Of a stretch of DNA of 64,000 nucleotides, positions 17,455-25,973 are shown piece by piece. Source of the stretch: Sinanaerobacter chloroacetimidivorans (GTDB taxonomy: Bacteria; Bacillota; Clostridia; Peptostreptococcales; Anaerovoracaceae); contig NZ_JAGSND010000007.1 in assembly GCF_018128545.1 (NCBI RefSeq), forward strand, positions 1 to 64,000. Direction: 5' to 3'. The position numbers and the translations under genes are program-made. Below the pieces are notes generated by a model. The model did not search any database, was not told where the DNA came from, and saw nothing but the letters and a program-made list of their open reading frames with translations. How positions within the stretch are numbered: the first letter of the stretch is position 1; every line of letters begins with the position of its first letter.

Positions 17455-18807
17455 CTATATAGGTAAAATAATTCTTGCTAATGTTCCAGAACCCTCATTA
17501 CTTGTAATTTCAATTTTACCATTATGCAATTTCACAATTGATTCGGCAATATGTAAGCCTAATCCGGAGCCGCCGGTTTCTCTGTTTCTTGCCTTATCAA
17601 CGCGGTAGAATCGCTCAAAGATATTCCCAAGTTCCTCTTGTGGAATTCCGATACCGTAGTCTTTAATGCCAATAATAATATTTTCATCATTCTTTTCTAT
17701 AAAACAGTCAATTTTATCGGCGCTATATTTCAATGCATTATCCAGCAATATAACAATAACTTGTTTGATTCTTAATTCATCAACCGAAACGATGAGCGGT
17801 GAGTAACTGAAGGACAGATTTATTTCACGCTTATAAACGGATTGTAATTGATCTGCCGTACTTTGGCATAACGCTACGAGATCCGTTTCATTTAGAACGA
17901 TAGAGTTGTCCAGATTCGCTAAATCAAGAAATGCCTCGGTCATTTTCTGAATTCTAGTTGTCTCTAAGTGTATAGTCTGAACTGCATCTCTAGCCATAAT
18001 TTCATCTTGAAATCCTTGTCTTTGCAGCAGATTAGCGTAACTTTTTATCACTGTCAACGGTGTTTTAAATTCATGAGATGCATCCGAAACAAATTGCTTT
18101 TGTTTTTCCATATTCCCCTGAAGCCTGTCGATCATTTTATTAAAAGTCATGACCATAGTATACAGTTCGTCTTTTGTATCCTTTTGCATATCGATTTTCA
18201 CCATTGAACCGCTTTTTTCAATTCTATCCATTGTAGAAATCATGTTGAAAACAGGCTTCATGATAAGATTGCTTAACCATCTTCCGCCAATCAGCGATAG
18301 AACCGCTGCAAAGATAGTGCTGGATATTAATATAACTCGAAGAATCTCCCTTCTTAGTTCCAGCCCCAGAAGGCGTTCTGAAATCTGCAAGCAGATGACG
18401 CCCTGATTCCCAAGCCGAATAGGCACATTGGCGACCAATACCTGCACCTCTCCTTTTTGCCCTGCTATGACACGGGTTTTAATATTTTTCGTATTTACAT
18501 ATTTAGCCTTGATCTTTTGAGACAGTATTTTATCATTTGTTACCTCAGTCATAACTCTATTACCCGGAAGGATGATCCGGATGAAAGAATCCTCGACTAA
18601 TGAATTATTTAATATCTTATCAAGGTCATTAGAAATTTGGTCTTTCTCTATTTCTTTTGTTATTTGGTCAGCCTTATCAAAGATGTTATTTTGCTCCATA
18701 TGAATCATAGTTTCCATAAATAAAAAGAAAACAATAATATTTATAACAACTAGCAACCCAACTATCCAAGCGGTTGTAAGCAAATTAATTTTCGTAGTGA
18801 TTCTCAT
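17455..18807 (-). CDS. Sensor histidine kinase (ArlS-like)
   Basis: Membrane sensor kinase, 450 residues. Membrane helices at about 10-31 and 156-175 enclose an extracellular sensor domain of about 120 residues. A HAMP region follows (180-232), then HisKA with phospho-acceptor H245 (SDASHEFKTPL), and the ATPase domain with the N box (LLDNALKYS), G1 DYGIGIP and G2 GGSGLGL motifs intact. The upstream gene, one base away, is the cognate response regulator. The layout and the SHEFKTPL sequence resemble ArlS/CssS-type kinases; the signal is unknown. Confidence 0.92.
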   Translation of the reverse strand: MRITTKINLLTTAWIVGLLVVINIIVFFLFMETMIHMEQNNIFDKADQITKEIEKDQISNDLDKILNNSLVEDSFIRIILPGNRVMTEVTNDKILSQKIKAKYVNTKNIKTRVIAGQKGEVQVLVANVPIRLGNQGVICLQISERLLGLELRREILRVILISSTIFAAVLSLIGGRWLSNLIMKPVFNMISTMDRIEKSGSMVKIDMQKDTKDELYTMVMTFNKMIDRLQGNMEKQKQFVSDASHEFKTPLTVIKSYANLLQRQGFQDEIMARDAVQTIHLETTRIQKMTEAFLDLANLDNSIVLNETDLVALCQSTADQLQSVYKREINLSFSYSPLIVSVDELRIKQVIVILLDNALKYSADKIDCFIEKNDENIIIGIKDYGIGIPQEELGNIFERFYRVDKARNRETGGSGLGLHIAESIVKLHNGKIEITSNEGSGTLARIILPI

Positions 18808-18808
18808 T

Positions 18809-19501
18809 CTATTTCTCCTTCAATGTATACCCAACACCACGGATTGATAGGATGAAAGTCGGATCATCCAGTTTCTTTCTGAGGTGTCGAATGTAGACGT
18901 CAATTACATTCGTGTCCCCCTCATATTCATAACCCCATACATTTGTCAAAATGTTATCGCGCGTAACCACTCTGTTTTTATGGTCTATTAAGTAAACCAA
19001 CAGTTCATACTCTTTCTGTGTCAATTGGAAGGTTGTACCGGCCTTCGTCACTTCTCTGGAGACCGTATCGACCGTTATCTCACCTACCGTAATGATCGGA
19101 TCATGCTCACTTGATGCATTCCGCTTTTCCAATAATTCATTATGACGAACCGCGGCACGAACACGCGCCAATAATTCTTCTGTTTCGTAAGGCTTTGTAA
19201 TATAATCATCTGCCCCCAGGTCTAATCCGAAAACCTTATCCATCGTCGCATTACGTGCCGTCAAAAGGATGACGGGGGTATGGTTGTTAACCTTTCTATA
19301 CCTTCGTAAAACTTCGGAACCGCTTAGTTTTGGCAACATAAGATCTAATAAAATCAAATCAAAATTAGATTGCAGCATCATTTCAAGACCAGAGTCTCCA
19401 TCATACGCTAAAGCGGTCTCAAATCCTTCGTATTCAAGTTCGAGCTTAAGGACTTTTGCAATCTGAACTTCATCTTCAACTATTAAAATACTTTTTTTCA
19501 T
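18809..19501 (-). CDS. OmpR/PhoB-family response regulator
   Basis: DNA-binding partner of the kinase at 17455. 230 residues: receiver domain 1-120 with acidic pocket E9/D10 and phospho-acceptor D53 (LLDLMLP), T81 and K103 in place, and a winged-helix output domain from about 135 with RVVTRDNIL and VYIRHLRKKLD. Similar to ArlR. A TTAACCTCC sequence on the + strand gives a GGAGG ribosome site before its ATG. It lies downstream of the envelope-lipid genes in the same direction but 139 bases away, so it probably has its own promoter in 19502-19640. Confidence 0.93.
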   Translation of the reverse strand: MKKSILIVEDEVQIAKVLKLELEYEGFETALAYDGDSGLEMMLQSNFDLILLDLMLPKLSGSEVLRRYRKVNNHTPVILLTARNATMDKVFGLDLGADDYITKPYETEELLARVRAAVRHNELLEKRNASSEHDPIITVGEITVDTVSREVTKAGTTFQLTQKEYELLVYLIDHKNRVVTRDNILTNVWGYEYEGDTNVIDVYIRHLRKKLDDPTFILSIRGVGYTLKEK

Positions 19502-19640
19502 ATTAACCTCCGAACTACTGATTATGAGAGAATTCTATCTTACTTTACGAAGATTGTTCACAGTTAATTACTACAGTCGTTTATTGATTCGTGCTCAATA
19601 AAATCAGCGCATGACAGAGTTTAAATATCATGAAAGGCTT

Positions 19641-20156
19641 TCAGTGCGATTTATTCTTGATTCTTTTATATTCCAAATAGGTTAGTGCAATCATTATAAT
19701 ATCAAATATACTAAGCAATATTAAAAATGCGGACTGAGTTAATGTATAACGATATATCTGGTAAGCAATAAATATTATTAAAACAAGGATGGCAAGCGGA
19801 TAAGCCCACAGCTTCTTTTTCCACAATAAGTGAATCAGGATGCACTTTATAACGCCATGTGACATTAGATAGAATACGGCAAAATGTTGCGTACTGATCG
19901 AAAAGCTGCCGCTTACATGCAATAGATAATTTGCTACTATATCCCGTGGATCTTCCGACAGCTCATGTTTTGTCAAAAAACGAGTCAGCAAATTCAGTCT
20001 GTTGGGAGTAAGAAATAACAAAAAAACACTACCGATGATCTCCAGCAAACCGTGAATTCCCTTTAGAAGAAGCCCTATTTCAAAGCCTACATGAATGATT
20101 TCATTGGCTTTCTGTTTATTGACATTATCTTTCATAGAAGTTTTCCGCAAATACAC
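19641..20156 (-). CDS. DUF2127 integral membrane protein
   Basis: A 171-residue protein with four predicted membrane helices. GLLLKGIHGLLEIIGSVFL near the start and HGVIKCILIHLLW in the third helix are DUF2127 hallmarks. No biochemical function is established for the family. The start is uncertain: GTG 20156 and TTG 20150 lie close to AAAGGA, and ATG 20135 has GGAAAA upstream. It follows the MFS gene by 14 bases and is the last gene of the leftward lipid operon. Confidence 0.75.
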   Translation of the reverse strand: MYLRKTSMKDNVNKQKANEIIHVGFEIGLLLKGIHGLLEIIGSVFLLFLTPNRLNLLTRFLTKHELSEDPRDIVANYLLHVSGSFSISTQHFAVFYLMSHGVIKCILIHLLWKKKLWAYPLAILVLIIFIAYQIYRYTLTQSAFLILLSIFDIIMIALTYLEYKRIKNKSH

Positions 20157-20170
20157 GTCCTTTCTTCGTT

Positions 20171-21364
20171 CTAAGCGCCTTTCACTGTCTTCCGGAAAAA
20201 CTTGATCAAATTATCTTTATCTAAAATAAGTAAAATTATTATGGCAGATAGAATGCCAATGATTCCTCCGAATAAAAACGGCGAGTCGGAATTGATATGG
20301 TCCCACAACAGACCGGCAATAATGGAAGACAGGAGCAGACCAATGCCCTGAAGCATACCGTAAAGTCCGAGTATAGTCCCCTTGAGGCCAGGCGGAGAGT
20401 TTTCTACGATAAACGCCCGTTCTGCACCGCTGATAAAAGCGTTGTATGCGCCATACGCAATAAACAGGATCACGATGGCAGGTTTCTCCGACAGAAATGA
20501 AAATCCGAGATAAACAAGTCCGTAGATCAGGTATCCCGGCACAAGGATCTTACTTCTCCCGAATCTATCGGACAACTTGCCTGACGGGATGGCAAGCACG
20601 GAAGCGGACACATTAAAAATCAGATACAACAAAATGACCTGCGCTGCTGAAAATCCTCTTTCCTGTGCTTTCAGCAGCAAGAATGTGTTGGATGAATTCC
20701 CAAGGCAGAAAATAAAGATAACGGCGAGATACACTTTCAGCTTACCATCAAACTTTAACCCCTTAAGTGTGAGCTTTTCACATACCGTTTCTCTGTTTTT
20801 ATCTTCCCTGACGGCAAAAATGATCAAAACTCCGATAACTGCAGGAATGATAGAAAATAGGAATGCCTTGTGAAACCCAAAGTTAGTCGCCACAAAAATA
20901 TAAGCAAACAAAGCGCCGAGTGATGATCCGGCCATATCCAGCATTTTATGCAACCCGAACGAACCGCCAAGCTTTTTCACATCACTGGACTGCGCTACAA
21001 GCGCGTCGCGCGGAGCGGTTCGAATGCCTTTTCCCGTGCGGTCAATTACTCTGGCTACTAAAACGCCGGGCCATGACGCAGCCAGAAGAAGAAATATTTT
21101 GTAGATAACGGATGCCGAATATCCTGCGAATGCAAGACGTTTTTTATTGTGATATACGTCTCCAATATAACCGCTGAAGACCTTGAGAAGTGATGCAATG
21201 CTTTCGGCAAGTCCTTCAATAACACCTACGATTGCGGGTGACGCCCCAAGCGTGGCGGTAAGGTATAGAGGCACCAGAGGATAAACCATTTCGGTGCTCA
21301 TATCGACAAACATGCTGACAAGCCCCAACAATACTATATTAGAGAAAACTTTGCTCTTTTTCAA
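20171..21364 (-). CDS. Major facilitator superfamily transporter
   Basis: A 397-residue, 12-helix transporter. The loop after helix 2 reads GYIGDVYHNKKRLA, a variant of the MFS motif A, and RTGKGIRTAPRDALVA in the next loop is typical of a subgroup of Clostridial MFS proteins. The second half repeats motif A as GKLSDRFGRSK. The substrate cannot be read from sequence. It starts with TTG, has GGAGG nine bases upstream and overlaps the acyltransferase gene by 26 bases, so the two are probably cotranslated. Confidence 0.85.
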   Translation of the reverse strand: MKKSKVFSNIVLLGLVSMFVDMSTEMVYPLVPLYLTATLGASPAIVGVIEGLAESIASLLKVFSGYIGDVYHNKKRLAFAGYSASVIYKIFLLLAASWPGVLVARVIDRTGKGIRTAPRDALVAQSSDVKKLGGSFGLHKMLDMAGSSLGALFAYIFVATNFGFHKAFLFSIIPAVIGVLIIFAVREDKNRETVCEKLTLKGLKFDGKLKVYLAVIFIFCLGNSSNTFLLLKAQERGFSAAQVILLYLIFNVSASVLAIPSGKLSDRFGRSKILVPGYLIYGLVYLGFSFLSEKPAIVILFIAYGAYNAFISGAERAFIVENSPPGLKGTILGLYGMLQGIGLLLSSIIAGLLWDHINSDSPFLFGGIIGILSAIIILLILDKDNLIKFFRKTVKGA

Positions 21365-21992
21365 TACTTTGATCCTCCATTAGCATTTTGACCCTTCTTT
21401 TAATTGATTCAAATCTTTCGGCTTTATCTGCTGAGCTCACTTCAATCGGTTCGTGAAAACCAAGAATGATTTCATTAAAAGGCAGCGGCAATTTATAGTT
21501 ATCCCATCTTTTTCGGAATTCAATTTTTCTTTTCACGCTTATCGCAACCGGCATTAGTTTCCTTTTCGTCAGAAGAGCCGTGACGAATGAAAAGTCCTTC
21601 GGGACATGATACGGTCCAAGCGGTCCGTCTAAGGAAATTGCCAGATTTGATACGTCCTTATTATTAACAATATCTCTGATTTTGAATAAGTAATTACCGC
21701 CATCAGAGGTATCCGGAATCCGGATCGTATGATATCCGAAATAGTTGCAGATCCCCGCTATGTAGTCACCCCGTCGATCCCTCGTAACGGCAACGTACAA
21801 TTTCGAACCCTTTAATGCTGGATATAGGCAATACGTATCTCCGTGCCAAAATAAAGCAATCACTTTTTCTCTGTTTTCCTGAGTCAGAACTTCTTTATCG
21901 CCGTAGATAATAATTTTGCTTGTACGATACACAAAATTAATATATCCCACAAGAAGATAAACTGCAATCTTTCCCCAAATTTTTTTAAGCAT
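21339..21992 (-). CDS. DUF374 lysophospholipid acyltransferase-like protein
   Basis: Membrane-associated acyltransferase-like protein of about 217 residues. It has an N-terminal hydrophobic segment (IWGKIAVYLLVGYINFVY), then ALFWHGDTYCLYPAL (the position of the catalytic H-x4-D block, here as WHGD) and DGPLGPYHVPKDF, both characteristic of DUF374 and related to LpxL/PlsC folds. The start at 21992 overlaps the GT4 gene by eight bases; longer in-frame starts up to 22139 lie inside that gene. It may acylate a glycolipid made by the neighbouring glycosyltransferase; this is inference. Confidence 0.8.
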   Translation of the reverse strand: MLKKIWGKIAVYLLVGYINFVYRTSKIIIYGDKEVLTQENREKVIALFWHGDTYCLYPALKGSKLYVAVTRDRRGDYIAGICNYFGYHTIRIPDTSDGGNYLFKIRDIVNNKDVSNLAISLDGPLGPYHVPKDFSFVTALLTKRKLMPVAISVKRKIEFRKRWDNYKLPLPFNEIILGFHEPIEVSSADKAERFESIKRRVKMLMEDQSIEKEQSFL

Positions 21993-24228
21993 CCTTGCTC
22001 TCCCGTGGCTGTTCATTTCTGGTCTGGATTGTTTTTTTATAAAATGACTCGACTCTCTCCGCCATCTTTTCCATTGAATAGTTCTGAGCATATAAGAGTG
22101 CATTGGAGCCCATCGTCTCGAGTTCATTTTTATTTTCAAGGAGACAGATTACTTTCTCCGCCCAGGCTTCAATTTCCATCGGCGTTTTATAGCCGTTATA
22201 TCCGTCTTTGATCACATCATCTGTTCCGCTCGATCGAATGCAGGCTACCGGGCATTTCCCTGCCATAGCCTCCAGAAGAACCATCCCCTGTGTTTCGGAT
22301 ACAGAGCTGAAAACGAAAAGGTCTGAAGCCAGGTAATATCCGGCGATTTTTTCCGGATCTACCGAACCAATCAATAAAATGTCATCAGATAGTGAATACT
22401 CATCGACTAAGTTCTTTATGTTCTCTCTTTCCGGTCCGTTTCCGATAATCATGCATTTAAATCTGACATCGGTATTTTCTTTTACGTATTTCAGCCCCCG
22501 AATTAAAAAATTGATATTCTTTTCTACGGCCAGTCTGGAAACGGAACACAGCAGGGTTTCACCATTCGGGGCTTGAGAAAGCCTTATATTATTAATGAAA
22601 TCATCATCAATAACATTATATTTTTCAAAATCGATTCCGGTAGGCAGAACAAGCTTCTGCCGGCTTACACCTACATTTACCAGATATTCTTTGACTGAAA
22701 GAGTCGGCGCTATGACGGCATCACACTTTTGAGCAAATTTTCTGGTCATCCTGTGAGACAGAATGTTTTTAAATACCATTTTAAAAATCGGCAGATTTTC
22801 AGAATACATTTCAAGACGGGTGTGATAGGTCAGAACCACAGGGATATCATATTTCAGTCCCAGCTTTAGTCCCCTTTTTCCCATCCAGAAGGGATGATGA
22901 ACGTGAATGACGTCATATTTGTTTTTTATAAATTCCCTGTTGATATCAGGGGAATAGATATTTGCGATCGCGAAATCAAATTTGTTGGTCTTTCTGTAAT
23001 TCAGCAGCTTGCAACGAACAACGCCTTCCTCCGCTTCAACCGCTCCCGGATATTGAGGCGCAAAGATCACTACGCTGTTTCCCCTGTTCCGCAAGGCAAT
23101 AGCAAGTCTTCTTATGGAAACAGGAACTCCTCCGAGAAACGGGAAATAGTTGTTTGTGAACATTGCTATATTCAATTTACCATCCGGTACAGGAGCTTTT
23201 CCGGAACCGGTAAAGTTCCTGTAATAATGGACTTCCTTAGAGACTTTTCTGTAAAGCACCAAGAATAACAGGAGAACACCGAACATCAGCAGGAGGATGT
23301 TGATAAACTGAGCATAAAAAATCGAATGGATAAAGATCCAAAGGCTCTCGATCCTTCTTGTTATTGAATGCGTTGCATTGAGTGATACTGCTTGGGGCTC
23401 GACGACTACTTTATCACCGGTGACATCTACCTTTAAATAGTGATAACTGCTGTTTGTGGAATCATCCAGCAATACCCCTCCGGCTCCTCCGCTAAGATAA
23501 TACGAAACGCCATCTATAACTTTTTTCTCATAATCTGTAGATCCATTCGTAAATACGCCCGTTACCTTATGCTTTGAGAATTGTGTCTTAAGAAAACTTC
23601 TGAAGCCCTCTTTTTTAATATAATTGCTGTCGGCAAACAAATCCTGGTTGCCTGGCTCAACCGGCGAGTCATTCATGAATACGAACTTTCGGCTGTAATT
23701 ATCCGCTTTGACCAACTCATTTACGATCCAATCCTTTTGCCAGTCGGCAGAGGTCATGCCTGTAGTATCAATGAAGATAAAATAACTGTCGTCATACACA
23801 AACGAATAGTAGAAAGGTCCAAAGTGCTTATAAAACCTTTCGCCTCCGCCGTCCGAGATCTCACTTTCTCCCAAACCCATCAGATACGGAACGGTAAGCT
23901 TGCTTAGCGATTTATTTAAGATTCGGTATTTGTCTTCGGTTCCATCGAGTACTGAATTTCCGGTTGAAATAACGAAACCAATGCTCTTATCTGCGTTAAT
24001 GTCATTGATCATCTTATCCTGAAATACGTCAATTGAATTCTTTATTGATCCAACAATAGCAAACGAATAGGAAGCCTTTTGTTCTCCGTTTTGAATCATT
24101 TTCATGTTTTTATAATTGCTTTCATGAAAGTTGGATTCACTGGAGATTAAATAGATCTTATAGGATAGCAAGGCAATAATGATAATGCCAATAGTGTAAA
24201 TGAGTCTTTTTAATGATTTTTTGTCCAA
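21985..24228 (-). CDS. GT4 glycosyltransferase fused to a catalytically dead metallophosphoesterase domain
   Basis: A 747-residue fusion. Residues 9-26 form a membrane anchor. Residues 50-280 keep the shape of a purple-acid-phosphatase-like domain (FGPFYYSF, SGGAGGVLL, YHYLKVDV), but the metal ligands are gone: GSIKNS replaces D-x-H/Q, TGNSVLDG replaces GDxVDxG, GLGESE replaces GNHE, NGSTDY replaces GHDHNY. A second helix sits at 305-325. Residues 350-735 are a GT4 enzyme with GGVPVSIRRLA, VHHPFW, YHTRLEMY, GIDFEKY and SETQGMVLLEAMAG, most like diacylglycerol glucosyltransferases. It starts with TTG after GGAGG. Confidence 0.85.
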   Translation of the reverse strand: MDKKSLKRLIYTIGIIIIALLSYKIYLISSESNFHESNYKNMKMIQNGEQKASYSFAIVGSIKNSIDVFQDKMINDINADKSIGFVISTGNSVLDGTEDKYRILNKSLSKLTVPYLMGLGESEISDGGGERFYKHFGPFYYSFVYDDSYFIFIDTTGMTSADWQKDWIVNELVKADNYSRKFVFMNDSPVEPGNQDLFADSNYIKKEGFRSFLKTQFSKHKVTGVFTNGSTDYEKKVIDGVSYYLSGGAGGVLLDDSTNSSYHYLKVDVTGDKVVVEPQAVSLNATHSITRRIESLWIFIHSIFYAQFINILLLMFGVLLLFLVLYRKVSKEVHYYRNFTGSGKAPVPDGKLNIAMFTNNYFPFLGGVPVSIRRLAIALRNRGNSVVIFAPQYPGAVEAEEGVVRCKLLNYRKTNKFDFAIANIYSPDINREFIKNKYDVIHVHHPFWMGKRGLKLGLKYDIPVVLTYHTRLEMYSENLPIFKMVFKNILSHRMTRKFAQKCDAVIAPTLSVKEYLVNVGVSRQKLVLPTGIDFEKYNVIDDDFINNIRLSQAPNGETLLCSVSRLAVEKNINFLIRGLKYVKENTDVRFKCMIIGNGPERENIKNLVDEYSLSDDILLIGSVDPEKIAGYYLASDLFVFSSVSETQGMVLLEAMAGKCPVACIRSSGTDDVIKDGYNGYKTPMEIEAWAEKVICLLENKNELETMGSNALLYAQNYSMEKMAERVESFYKKTIQTRNEQPRESKDA

Positions 24229-24232
24229 AATA

Positions 24233-24463
24233 CTATCCTCCCAATTTGTTTACTTCAATTTTATCATGATTTCTGAACAGTTTCCCATAAAAGATGATCA
24301 TTCCAATGATAACCCCAATATAAATTGTAAATAGTCTCCAGGTAAAAGTTAAAGAAACAATGTCGCTGTGATTTACATAACCCGAAAATAAAAACGTAAA
24401 CGCCGCTTCTGCCACACCTGACGCGCCCGGAGTAGGCGCAAAATACATTACTGCCGTTATCAC
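24233..24463 (-). pseudogene. C-terminal fragment of the LPG-synthase-type flippase-like gene, split off by a frameshift
   Basis: The 76 residues continue the protein encoded at 24460-25290. The conserved APTPGASGVAEAAF segment, which in this family sits in the last third of the same polypeptide, is here in another frame. Restoring one base near 24465 would give an unbroken FLHQIVITAVMYFAPTPG reading. A GTG start overlaps the TGA stop of the preceding frame (GTGA), so coupled translation as two chains is possible. Otherwise this is a disrupted gene or a sequencing error. Confidence 0.75.
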
Positions 24464-25290
24464 GATTTGTGAAGAAAGATTTCTATTGCAGATGCGGAAG
24501 GGTTCAGATCCCGGATCAGCAATACTGGGAACAGAAATAGGGTAAAAAGGAACAGCAATGTAAACCCAATTGAGAGAAATACGTATTTTCTGTTGCCATG
24601 GAGGTACATCTGTAAATGCTCGGAAAAGCCTTTTATTTCGACGGCTAATTTATCAAGCTTTTTCGAGGTCCTGTTGTTTGCCGACTCTTTCCTGTTAAAA
24701 AATGATATCAATTTTTGAATGGTAAGGATGATTGATTCAGGCTTTTTTATAAGCTTATAAATGAAAATAATCCCAAATGCAGCCAACACCAGCACTACAC
24801 CCATATAAACCAGAACATTTCTGTTTGGAAACAACCGTTCAATATTCCGATCAAAAATTAATATGATCGGCGCTAAAACCATAAAGAAAATTAAAGGAAG
24901 TGCCGTTCTTATAGAAGAACCTGCTGTTGCAGCTCCTATCGGTACTCTCGCTTTATTTAAAAAATAAATTTGTGCGAAGCCTCCGCCGGTTGCAGCCGGT
25001 GTGATATTGGACACAAAAATATTGATAAAAGCCAGACTGATGATAAATTTAAACGGTACGTTCACATTAATCGCTTTCAAAGTATAGTAAAACCTTAAGG
25101 TATCTGCGATGAAATAGATCGGCAACAATATTGCAATCTGCACAAATAGTTCTTTTGAGAAAATGCCTAAAGATAAAAAGGATGATTTATCACTTGCGAT
25201 GTGGTATACCGCAATCAACGACAGATACGACATCGCTATAAATATTACCAAAAATATTAAGTATTTAATTTTTATACTAATTGATTTCAT
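24460..25290 (-). CDS. LPG synthase-type flippase-like membrane protein (YbhN/UPF0104), frameshifted at its end
   Basis: Multi-helix membrane protein of the family that includes the flippase part of MprF. 276 residues with about six helices; NITPAATGGGFAQIYFLNKA near residue 95 is a signature block. The normal protein is around 330-350 residues; the missing part is encoded in the next frame (24233-24463). It would be the first gene of a leftward operon with the GT4 fusion, acyltransferase, MFS and DUF2127 genes, which suggests translocation of a lipid or glycolipid. Activity depends on whether the frameshift is real. Confidence 0.75.
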   Translation of the reverse strand: MKSISIKIKYLIFLVIFIAMSYLSLIAVYHIASDKSSFLSLGIFSKELFVQIAILLPIYFIADTLRFYYTLKAINVNVPFKFIISLAFINIFVSNITPAATGGGFAQIYFLNKARVPIGAATAGSSIRTALPLIFFMVLAPIILIFDRNIERLFPNRNVLVYMGVVLVLAAFGIIFIYKLIKKPESIILTIQKLISFFNRKESANNRTSKKLDKLAVEIKGFSEHLQMYLHGNRKYVFLSIGFTLLFLFTLFLFPVLLIRDLNPSASAIEIFLHKS

Positions 25291-25392
25291 ACAGAACCTG
25301 CCTTTTTTTCTTAAGTAACGCTACTTTTGCGCTTAAAACTATTCTCGGCCATCATGAAACAAATATACTAAATCTGCCATAAAAAGTATCGG

Positions 25393-25436
25393 TTTTCATT
25401 TATTTTTCATTTATTTTTAATCTGTTTTTTATTGTT
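25393..25436 (+). promoter_or_regulatory. Four tandem 11-bp repeats, probable response-regulator array
   Basis: TTTTCATTTAT occurs twice in tandem (25393-25403, 25404-25414), followed in exact 11-bp phase by TTTTAATCTGT and TTTTTATTGTT. Eleven-bp direct repeats abutting a -35 element are the usual binding pattern of OmpR-family regulators. The array lies between the leftward lipid operon and the rightward glycosylation operon. Confidence 0.6.
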
Positions 25437-25460
25437 TATTGAGTGTATGGTGGGTAAGAT
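25432..25460 (+). promoter_or_regulatory. Sigma-A-type promoter of the GtrA-YfhO-GT2 operon
   Basis: TTGTTT (25432-25437), a 17-bp spacer and TAAGAT (25455-25460). The repeat array ends on the -35 hexamer. The transcript leader would be about 85 bases before the GtrA start. Confidence 0.55.
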
Positions 25461-25553
25461 AAAAATGCCTAAAAATATATTAAAGTTAAATTTATATAAC
25501 CTTAAAAATGTTTAATCAAACAAATATCACAAAATTAGGAAGCTGCAAATTTT

Positions 25554-25973
25554 ATGAAGATTTTAAAGAAGATAATAGAAAACCAGTTGATTCGATATAT
25601 TTTTTTCGGGGTTTGTACCACTGCGGTTAATGTGGTACTGTTTTACTTGCTGCGGGAAGTCCTCGTACTTCCTTTATTTCTGTCCAATTTTATTTCCATC
25701 AGCATAGCGATCTTATTCGCCTTTGTAGTAAACAAAGTGATGGTTTTTGAGTCTAAAAGCAAAAGCAGCAAGCACATATCAAAAGAATTCTTCTTGTTTT
25801 TAAGTATGCGTTTAATTTCAATGGCTGTTGAAATTTTTGGAGTATGGTTTGCAGTTGAAGTTCTGCTGTTTTCAGATATCTACGGTAAATTAATGATGCA
25901 GGTGATAGTGATCGTATTCAACTTCATCTTCAGTAAATATATAGTGTTTAAAAAGGGAAGTGTTTCAAATTAG
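25554..25973 (+). CDS. GtrA-family flippase component (GtcA-like)
   Basis: A 139-residue membrane protein with four helices. The first starts RYIFFGVCTTAVNVVLFYLL, and the segment FAFVVNKVMVFES is the GtrA signature. GtrA/GtcA proteins are thought to flip polyprenyl-phosphate sugars across the membrane. The next two genes are YfhO and a CsbB-type GT2, the same trio known for lipoteichoic acid glycosylation in Bacillus and Listeria (CsbB-YfhO-GtcA). It overlaps yfhO by 14 bases. The ribosome site (AGGAAG) is modest. Confidence 0.85.
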   Translation: MKILKKIIENQLIRYIFFGVCTTAVNVVLFYLLREVLVLPLFLSNFISISIAILFAFVVNKVMVFESKSKSSKHISKEFFLFLSMRLISMAVEIFGVWFAVEVLLFSDIYGKLMMQVIVIVFNFIFSKYIVFKKGSVSN

